Source of the DNA: Aldehydirespirator sp965248735
GTDB lineage: Bacteria > Actinomycetota > Acidimicrobiia > Acidimicrobiales > Aldehydirespiratoraceae
DNA length: 64,000 nt
Direction of reading: 5' to 3'
NCBI GenBank assembly: GCA_965248735.1
Contig: OZ252146.1
Coordinates: forward strand, 496,001 to 560,000
Below are positions 34,196-42,900 of the stretch, in pieces. Positions within the stretch are counted from its first letter, which is position 1. Every line of letters begins with the position of its first letter. The translations under genes were made by a program, and so were the position numbers. The notes under the pieces were generated by a model, which was not told where the DNA came from, searched no databases, and saw only the letters and a list, made by a program, of their open reading frames with translations.

Positions 34196-34950
34196 ACCCA
34201 ACACCCATCGACGAGGTCGTCGACTTGTTGCGCACCCTGCGACTGCCCCACATGCGCGCCGCAGCACCAGACCTGCTGGCCACCGCCAAGGCTCAGCGCT
34301 GGGAACCGGCCGAAGCGATGCGGGCGCTGCTCACCGAGGAGCTCGCCGGCCGCCAAGCATCCTCGATCCGGGCCCGGCGCAAAGCCGCCGGTTTCCCCAC
34401 CGCCAAGACCTTCGACGCCTGGGACGAGACCGTCAGCTCGATCCCGGCGCCGACCCAGCGGGCGCTGCGCACCCTGGAGTGGATCGACCGTCACGAGAAC
34501 CTCGTCGTGTGCGGCCCATCACCCACCGCCAAGACCCACTTCCTTGAAGCACTCGGCCACACCGCCGTCGACGCGGGCCACAAGGTCACCTGGTTCAGCC
34601 TCGAGCACCTCGGAGCGCTCGTGCGCCGCCACGGCGCCGACGACACCGCCGCCAAAGCCATCCGCCGGATCATGCGCGCCGACGTCATCGCGATAGACGA
34701 CATAGGACTGCTGCCGGTCACCACCGACACCGCCGAGGCGCTCTACCGCGTGGTCGACGCCGCCTACGAGAAACGCTCCATCGCCCTGTCGGGCAACCTT
34801 CACCCCGCCGGGTTCGACGAACTCATGCCCAAGACCATCGCCAACGCCACCGTCGACCGGCTGCTGCACGAAGGGCCACTCGGGGAACCACCGCAGCAAA
34901 TGACTGCCCAAGACCCTCCAGGAATCCCAGGGCGGGCCGGGCCGTGCTGA
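34192..34950 (+). CDS. istB: IstB-like AAA+ helper protein with altered P-loop
   Basis: A 252-residue IstB: N-terminal helix region LLRTLRLPHMRAAAPDLLAT, then LRTLEWIDRHENLVVCG, Walker A, a Walker B IAIDDIGLLPVT and the R-finger region NLHPAGFDELMPKTIANATV. The P-loop reads GPSPTAKTH instead of GPPGTGKTH: the last Gly of GxxxxGK is Ala, which should weaken ATP binding. The C-terminus also leaves the family pattern after DRLLHE. Along with the truncated istA this suggests a dead or dying element. Confidence 0.8.
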   Translation: MNPTPIDEVVDLLRTLRLPHMRAAAPDLLATAKAQRWEPAEAMRALLTEELAGRQASSIRARRKAAGFPTAKTFDAWDETVSSIPAPTQRALRTLEWIDRHENLVVCGPSPTAKTHFLEALGHTAVDAGHKVTWFSLEHLGALVRRHGADDTAAKAIRRIMRADVIAIDDIGLLPVTTDTAEALYRVVDAAYEKRSIALSGNLHPAGFDELMPKTIANATVDRLLHEGPLGEPPQQMTAQDPPGIPGRAGPC

Positions 34951-35723
34951 GTGCCGTTGGTGGGCGATGGGAGGCGGTTGAGCGGTTGTGTTCGGTTTAG
35001 GTTCGGCTGTGCCGGGTCTGTGGGAGATGGCCGCTATCGATGTCTCCTGGGACAGCGAGCACGCCCAGGTGAATATCCCTGACCTGTGGGACAACAACGT
35101 CGAGTGCGAGGACCTCTTGCCCGATGTGGCCCAGGCGCAATACCGCCCTGCAAGGGGGCGCGGACCACGACGGCGATCTTGGCGGCGGCGGTGGTGTCGG
35201 CGCCCTCGGGCAGGCCGCCGGCCAGCAAGAGCGCCCTCAACTCCGTTGTCGGGGTCGGTGTTCTCATCCAGGCCCTGCGGGGGCTAGCGTGAGATCATGG
35301 CCGCAGCCGACCGATCCAAGAAACCGCAGGATCCAGCGCCGTACAAGCCGAAGATCCTGCCCACTAGAACCGTCAATCGAGGTTTCATCCCCGAGCGCCG
35401 CAAGCGCAGCGAGGACGACAGCGGCCGCTCCTCCTCGTGACCGTCGGCATGGCACGGAGGCGACGGCCGGCAGTTCCGTGGGCTGATGGCGCAGGGCCAG
35501 AATCTCAGGGGGCGACGCGGTGGGCGTTCGGTCTGTGACCGGGCAGGGCACTGATCACGCAGTTCGAGCGCAACCGCGACGCCCACTGGTTCTTGGCGAT
35601 GTTCGACAGCCTCAGGCCGTTCCGCGATACCAGCGAGGAGCTCGACCGATGGTTCCAGACCCGCTCGCTCGAGCATCGACGCATGCCCTCTGACAGGGTC
35701 GTCCGTGCTCGGGCTGGCTCCGG
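34951..35723. other. Region between IS21 and the binding-protein gene
   Basis: About 770 bp without a recognised gene except a tiny open frame at 35297-35440. Fragments such as TELRALLLAGGLPEGADTTA (minus, from 35267) and LITQFERNRDAHWFLAMFDS (plus, from about 35550) look like pieces of former genes but cannot be assigned. Confidence 0.4.
35297..35440 (+). CDS. Tiny basic open frame (47 residues), unknown
   Basis: ATG to TGA encoding a Lys/Arg-rich peptide (AADRSKKPQDPAPYKPK, TRTVNRGFIPERRKRSEDDS). The composition is unlike random high-GC frames and it has a clean start and stop, but the ribosome site is weak and no family is known. Confidence 0.25.
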   Translation: MAAADRSKKPQDPAPYKPKILPTRTVNRGFIPERRKRSEDDSGRSSS

Positions 35724-36968
35724 TCACTGGGCGCCGTCGTCGGTGGCGGTGACGGCGACGGGCAGCGGTGCGACGGCGACATGGCCGGTGGCGTACTGGC
35801 CGGCGAGCAGGAAGTCGGCGCAGGCTCCGGCCGCGGCCCGGGCCTCGCCGGCGCGGTCGGCCGCCACGGCGGCCGCCACCAGGCCGGAGCGCACGTACCG
35901 GTCGAGCGGCTCGCTCCCTAGGAAGCCGGCCGCGAAGGTGTCGCCGTAGCGTCGGGCGGCGGCGAGGACCGACGCCGTCATGGCCAGGCCCGAGTCGGTG
36001 TGGAACACGATGTCGAGGCCGGGATTCTCCAGGATCCACACGGCCGTGAGCTCATAGGCCAGCGACGGCTCGAAGTCCGGCAGTTCGAGGCCGTCGCCGG
36101 AGTCGTTCACGAACTCGACGCCGGGCAGCACCGACGTGATCCCCGCTACGAAGCCCTCCATCCGCGCCCGCGACCGCGGGTCGCGCGCCGCGCTGGTGAG
36201 CACGCCCGCCTCCCTGACCGCGATCGCCTGCTCGGCGGCCCACTGGCCGGCCATGGCCCCCACCGTCTCGGCCGCGGCCCGGCCGTCGACACCGTAGAAG
36301 GCGAACCGCTCGGACCCCGGTGCGTCCTCGCCGACGGTGAACACCGGCACGCCCGCCCGGACTGCGGCGCCCACAGCCGACTCGAGCGCGCCGGCGGCCG
36401 GTTCGGGCGCGCCGACGGACGGCCCCTCCACCACCAGGCAGTCGACCTCGCCGGACTCCACCAGCGAGAGGATCCCGGCTGCCTGGGCGTCGGCGTCGGC
36501 ATGCTCCGGGCCGATCACCCGATGCTCGATGCCGGCGCGGTGGCGCGATGCCGCCTCCGTTGTGCCGCGTTCGAACCCCGGGCCCATCGCCGGGCCCGAG
36601 CCCTGTGGCCCGGTGGAGGCGACCGACATCACGAAGGTCAAGATCCGGCCGGCATCGAGCCGCTCGACGATCGGGTCGGCGAGCACGAACGCCCCCCACG
36701 GCAGATCGGCCCCATAGGGGGGTTCGGGCATCACGGTGGTGGATGGCGGGTCGGGCGCAGGCTCCGTCGTGGTCGGCGCGGACGGTGGCGTGGTCGGCGC
36801 GGCGCCGGCCTCAGGGGCAGTGTCGGGCACGGGCGCCGGAGACTCCCCGGCGGGGCCGTCAGGCGGGTGGCTGGCGCTGCAACCCGCGCCCGCGGCGGCC
36901 AGCACGCTCACAGCCGCGGCGGCCCACCCCGCACGGAGCCGCCGGCCCGTCCTCAGCACGCCTTCCAT
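35724..36968 (-). CDS. Lipoprotein with periplasmic-binding-protein-like fold
   Basis: A 414-residue protein. The N-terminal signal ends in a lipobox-like AAAGAGCSA, followed by a Pro/Thr linker (about residues 35-85). The rest has the layout of type 1 periplasmic binding proteins for sugars or similar ligands (LTFVMSVASTGPQGSG, GEVDCLVVEGPSVGAPEPAA, VRAGVPVFTVGEDAPGSERF, LDIVFHTDSGLAMTASVLAA). No transporter genes are adjacent. It lies 16 bp after the giant Calx-beta gene on the same strand, probably the last gene of the pilus-related transcript; a link to pilus function is unknown. Confidence 0.7.
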   Translation of the reverse strand: MEGVLRTGRRLRAGWAAAAVSVLAAAGAGCSASHPPDGPAGESPAPVPDTAPEAGAAPTTPPSAPTTTEPAPDPPSTTVMPEPPYGADLPWGAFVLADPIVERLDAGRILTFVMSVASTGPQGSGPAMGPGFERGTTEAASRHRAGIEHRVIGPEHADADAQAAGILSLVESGEVDCLVVEGPSVGAPEPAAGALESAVGAAVRAGVPVFTVGEDAPGSERFAFYGVDGRAAAETVGAMAGQWAAEQAIAVREAGVLTSAARDPRSRARMEGFVAGITSVLPGVEFVNDSGDGLELPDFEPSLAYELTAVWILENPGLDIVFHTDSGLAMTASVLAAARRYGDTFAAGFLGSEPLDRYVRSGLVAAAVAADRAGEARAAAGACADFLLAGQYATGHVAVAPLPVAVTATDDGAQ

Positions 36969-36984
36969 CGCATCGCCGGGCGGG

Positions 36985-39900
36985 TCAGTCGTCGTCGGTG
37001 ATCGTGCCCGTGGCCACGGGGAAATCGAAGACGGCGTTGGGGATTAGGCCGTCGTCGTCCAGGTAGCTCTCAACTCCGATCAATCGCAATCGGAGCTGCT
37101 TGTCCCCGGTCACCGCGTCGTTGCCTTCGGTCTGGACCTCGACCGTGATTAAACGGTCGGCGTCGACGAAACTGCCGTCGACGACGCGCGTTACCGGGAA
37201 CGTCACGGTGTCCTCAACATGCGTGTAGTCGACGCCGGGGGTGGCGGCAGTCACCGAGCTGGGCGGCGCCTCGATCTGCTCGGTCGTGTAACGGACCTTC
37301 ACCTCATAGGGGGTCGGCGTCCACAGCCTCACTGTGAACCGCAGTTTGCCGCCCTCTACGACGCTGGCGGGGCGGACGCCGACCTTCGGCACGTCGTCGT
37401 CAATGATCGTCACTACGGCTTTGTAACGCTCATCCTCCCACGCATCGGGCACGTCGTCGGGATGCCATCTGAGCGTGACCAGGAACGTCTCGTCACCCTC
37501 GGGTACGGTGTCCTCCAGCAACCGCACCGGCACCTGCAGGGTGCGGCTGCGCTCGGACAAGGTGACCACCACGTCATCGAGAGCCTCGTAGTCGGCCCCG
37601 GCCGTCGCCGTCGTGTCGGTGGTCGATGCCAGCAGACGGGTCCCGGAGCACAGCGGCCGGGTCACCAGCGTGACGACGTAGCTCGCGGACTTCTCGGGGG
37701 AGCGAATGTCCTCGACGGACGCTTGCGGGGGCCCCGAATCATCGGCGACGCACGAGCTGTTGATGATCGTCGTCTCATACGACCACGCGTGCGATCGCAG
37801 GATCTCGCCACCGCGGGTCTCCCACCAGACTGTGAAGACCACCGTCTCGTCGCCCTCGTCCCGGTCGTCGTCTTGGATCCAGACAGCGCGGCGCCGGCCC
37901 GGGTCGAATGCCTGGCGGCGGCCGAGGTAGTCCAGAACGCGGATGTCGGCCTCTCTCGCGGCAGTCGCAGGGTCGTCGCGCGGCTTCACCACGACGGCGC
38001 CGTTCTCGGAGCCGGACGTGACCTCGAGCCAGATCCTGGCGACATTCTCGCCAGTACCGAAGTCCGCGCACATCTCATTGGGGTTCGCGAGCGTGATCGT
38101 GAAGCTCGTCGTACTTCTCCAGTTTCTCTTGCCCCACAATCCGATCTGCAGGTCCCCGTCGCCCTCAACGAATCCCCCCTCGGGGAGGTTGACGCTGAGC
38201 CTGGGCAGTCGCTGGCCCGGCAACACGCCAGGAGCGCTCAGGCAGTCGTCGTCGTTGATCAGCACCGTCGCCTGGCGGTTGCCGAACCGCGGCGACTCCA
38301 CCTCTTCCTCGCCGAAGCTCACGTCCGCCACTCTCACGCAGAAGGTTTCCTCGGCTTCCGACTCAGTGTCGTGTTCGGTGGAGACCGCGAACGTCGTCGA
38401 TGTTTCGCCAATGCCAATTCTGACGGCTTCCGACGTGGTGATCTTGGGGAAGTCCGTTACTGGCGTGGCCCGATAGTCGCCGCACTCGACCGTCACGTAG
38501 GTGAAATGGACGTGGCGGTCGGCGGTGCGATCGAGGCGGGCCGTCACCGTGGCCGCCCCGCCCTCCTCGGCCCTGGCCACATCGTGCTGCAGTGACAGCC
38601 GCGGCATGCCGCCGAGGTTGGAGGTCCCGTCGGCGATGCCAATATCGTAGTACCAATACGCGTCACCCGGACTCTCACCCGGACTGGGTCGTCCTCTGCG
38701 GCCCCAGGCCAACACCACGCGGAATTTCTCGATGCCGCTCTCTATCTCTAGCCTTCCTTGGGGGCCCTCGGGGTCGCCGTCATCGTGCACTTCGAAGGCG
38801 AACTCCTGCGACGTCTCGCCGGCGGGCCAGGTCCGGTAAAGGTAGTTGGCCGAGCCCTCCGGGATCTTGACGTCCGACCCGGCACGAGTGGCGCCCGCCT
38901 GGTGCAATCCAGTGGGCCTGTCTGCGGTGGGGGGGCTGAACCCGAAGAAGTGGACAGTGTAGTCGTAGTGCTCGCACGGCGGCCGGTCGATCTCGAGCCA
39001 GAAGGGCACCGTGTTCCAACTCGGATGTGACGTGAGCGGTTCCCCGGAATCCTCGTAGATGATCTGAGCGTCACTGGCGGTCCCGGGTCGGAGGAACCCA
39101 TGCCACGAGTCGAAGCGCCCGCCTGGGATCAGCGTCGACCAGATCCTCGGCAGCCGCTGATCGAGCCCCGTGCTGGGCGGCGAGAAGCATTCGTCGTCGT
39201 TGATCCGCACCTCGGCCTGCCGGTTCTTGAACCCGGGCTTGGCCACCTGCTCGCCGCCGAAGGTGACGTCAGCCACCTCCACGCAGAACGTCTCGTCGGC
39301 CTCAGAGAGGTCGTCCGGGAGGGTCTTCACATCGAAGTATGCGATGTACTCCCCGGCGGGGATGGTCACCTCCTCCGAGGCGACCACCGCCTCGAAGTCC
39401 GTGTCTGAGTTGGCCCTGTAGGTGCCGGTGCCGCATTCGACCGTGCGGTAGGTGAAGCCGACCTCGCGGCCAGCTTGGCGTTCCAGGACCGCGGCGACTG
39501 TAGCCGAGGTTCCCTCACGGGCCGAGACCCCGGTCTGCAGCGACAGTCGAGGCGCAGCGTCGTCGTCGATGATCCTGACCTCGGTTCCTTCCCCGCTGAG
39601 ACTGCCAGATCTGAGGGAAGCGTGCTGAATGTTGTGGAGTCGCACCGTGAACGCCTCGTTGCCCTCTGGCCGCGTGTCGGCACAGGTGCGGATGTGCAGG
39701 AAGACGGTCGTCGTCCCCGACGGAAAGGAGATGCTGCCCGGATTCGTCACGAAGTCCGTGTCGTCGTCGCAGGATGTGCCGCCCGTCGCCGCGGTGTACC
39801 ACTCCCGGTCGCTGAACCCGCCCAGGGTTAGGAGGTCGTGGTTGTACCACCAGCGACGGACGCCCTGCAGCTCGTAGTCCGCGGTGACGTCCCTGCCGCT

Positions 39901-42900
39901 CGGCCTATCCAAGTCGAACCGCACCGTCGCCGTCCGGCTCTCGATGACGTCGTCGCCCTGCATACTGAGCGTCGGCTGTTTGTCGTCGTCGCCTATCACG
40001 ACCAGCCACCCGACACGGGGCGCGCTGTCCCACTCAGCGGCGATATCGCCCTCGTCGTCGTCGAGCCATTCGACCCAGACGAAGAACTCCTCCAGGCCCT
40101 CGTTCAGAACGTCGTCGACGGCCGTCACCGCCACCTCGACGGTCCGCTCGTCGGCCGGGATCGTCAGAGTCTCGGGCCACAGAGACGCGGGGCCTCGGCA
40201 GGTGTCCTCCCAGCCGGCGGGCACGTAGTCGTGGCACAGCTCCGCCGCATTCGTCCCGGCGCGTTCAATAACCTCGGAGCCCAGATCGAAGCCGCAGGCT
40301 GTCTCGCAGAAGCCGAGCTGGATCTGCGCCGGCTCGCACAGCGGGTACCCCAGCTTGAGCACCATCTCAACCTCGCTGGCGGCTCCTGCCTCAGTGCTGA
40401 TGTGGCGGCCATTGAATGGCCCCTCAACCGCGGTCAGCATTCGTGGCGCGGGCGGCGGATAGTCCGGATACTGGTCGGCATAGGCGGTGATGCATGGGGC
40501 CTCGTCGTCTTCGATTGTCCCGACCGCGCTCCTGTCGTCCATCCTCCTGGGGATCGCCGAAGAGTCGTGGTATGCCTCGGTCAGCACCAGCCTGAACATC
40601 TCGTCGTGAAGCTCGGGTATCTCGTCGTCCAAAATCGGGATCGAAACCGTCCGAGTGAGTTCACCCGGCTCGAACGTCGCGATCCCGTCCGTGACGTGGG
40701 TGTAGTCCACGTCCCTGGTCGCCGGTTCGCCTTGCCGATCGTCTGTGTCCCCGAACAGAACATGGTCCGAAGGGATCTGCCTGGTCTCGTAACGGACATG
40801 CAAACGCTCGTCGCTCGCCTCGTCCACGGTCAGCGTGAAGTCGATTTGCCCATCGCCCTCGCCCGCGGAGGCATCCTCGACGCTCACGCTTGCCGCATCG
40901 TCGTCGACGATCCTCACCAGACCGGCAACGGGTTCTGCGCGTGCGTAGCGAGCAGGCAGCGGCTCATCGTGCCGGACCCACTGCGCGACGACCACGAACT
41001 CCTCGTCGACTGGCTCGTACAGATCGTCGTTCACGATCAGCCCGCCCACCCATTCGTGGATGCTCACCTCGTTTGTGCCCGCGGGCACGTCCACCAGCAG
41101 CTCGAGACCGAGGTCGTCCGCCAAGTCGACCCCCTCGCGGCTGCGGGGACCGATGTCCGCGCGTTGGTTTGGGTCCGTGGCCTCGCTGGGACGGATGGTC
41201 ACGCGCAGGCGGACCGGGCTGCACAGAGGCTGGGATAGACCGACTGCTGGAGAGTGGACGGTACTGTCGCCGTGGCTGATGAACGGTTCGCCGTCCTCCC
41301 TGAGACCGTGACCGATGAGAATCAGCCTGACCGGATACCCGCTGGGATCGCCGATCTCGACGCATTCGCGGTCGTTGTCGAAGATGGTTCCGACAGCCCT
41401 CCCAATCCTGACGACATCTCCGTCCGCACCGGAGTTGCAGGCATTGGTGCGGATGCGGTGATCTGTCACAGGATCCCTGTGTTCTGGGCCCCACAGCCAA
41501 CACATGTAGAACACCTCCGTCGGTTCCACCCAAGCGTCATCGACTATCGGCACTTCATGGAAGGAGGTGAGTCCAGGGCTCGACTGCGGGGGCGGCCAAC
41601 CCCCTGACGAGCCGATAGTCAGGTCCCTCGAGCTGGCCGAACGCGTGCCAGGGGGGACCGCTGTCGCAGGGACCTTGCTAGTCCCGAATGTCGCCTCGTC
41701 GTCTGCCCGATCGCACAATCTGGCACCCAGATCTACCCTGAATCTGCTTCTCGCTAGGTCCTTGAACAGCCTCGCGTCTTCGGAGTCGTCACCCTCGTTG
41801 ACAGGCTCGGCGTCGTGAATCCTCACCGGAGGCGGCCCGCCGCGCCCTTCGACGTCCCAGCAAATCCCGATGATCGTGCCCGTGGCCACATCGTCCTCGA
41901 TGCTGGCGTTGGGGATGCTGCGACCGTCGGGGCCCTCGGAATCCAGGGTGGTCTCAACTCCGGTCAATCGCAATCGGAGCTCCTCCCTGTCCTCGAACCA
42001 CGTGTTGTCTTCTGCGGTCTCGACCTCGACCTCCACGGCAGTGTCGCGCGGCTCGAACGTCGCGGTGCCCTCAACGTGCGTGTAATCGTCGCCGCGGGTG
42101 GCGGCGGGCACCGTCAGCTGCTGGCCGGGCCGCGCCACGATCTGCTCGGTCGTGTAACCGACCTTCACCTCATGGTCGACCGCATCCGTCAGCTCCAGTG
42201 TGAACACCAGGGGTGCGCCCTCTACGACGGGCCCGGCGTCGCTGACGGCGACCCCGTTGATGTCGTCGTCAATGATCGTCACTTCGGCTTCGTAACGCTC
42301 ATCCCGCCACGCGAAGGGCATGTCGCGTGGATCCCATCTGAGCGTCACTAGGAACGTCTCGTCACCCTCGCGTACGGTGTCGTCCAACAAACGCACCGGC
42401 ACGCGCAGCGTGCCGGTGCGCGCGGACAGGGTGACCTCCGCGTCTACGAGAGCCTCGTAGTCCTCCCCGGCCGTGGCCGTCATGTCGGTGGTCGAGTCGG
42501 TGGTCGAGGCCAGCAGACGGGTCTCGGTGCACGGGGGCAGGTCCACCGTCAGCGTGACGTCGTAGCTCCGGTCGTCCTCGACGAAGCGATTGCCCGCGGG
42601 GAGCATCTGCGGGGGATTCGAATCACCGACGACGCAAGAGTCGTCGTCGAGGATCGTGCCCTTTGCTCCGCGTTGGTCCGGCGCGGACTTCAAATTCGCA
42701 TTGGTCGCGCCGGTCAGGCGCAGCCAGAGCTGCTCGGTGCGCTCACGTTCGTCGTCGTCCCTGATCGGGACCTCGACCCACTTGCTGCTCGTGTCGCCGA
42801 TCTCGAACGTCACAGGCCCGGGTCCGTCGGGGTCCCGCGAGCTCGTTCGGTCGTAGTCGACACCCTGATGCGCCCGCTCCGCGCCCTCGTCCAGCATGTC

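Larger units (their letters stand above)
33141..34950 (+). mobile_element. IS21-family element, 5'-truncated
   Basis: The istA-istB pair of an IS21-family element inserted in the dehydrogenase gene. The istA 5' third is missing, so the left end of the element is gone and no left terminal repeat was found. The right end lies near 34950 without a recognisable inverted repeat. Confidence 0.75.
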
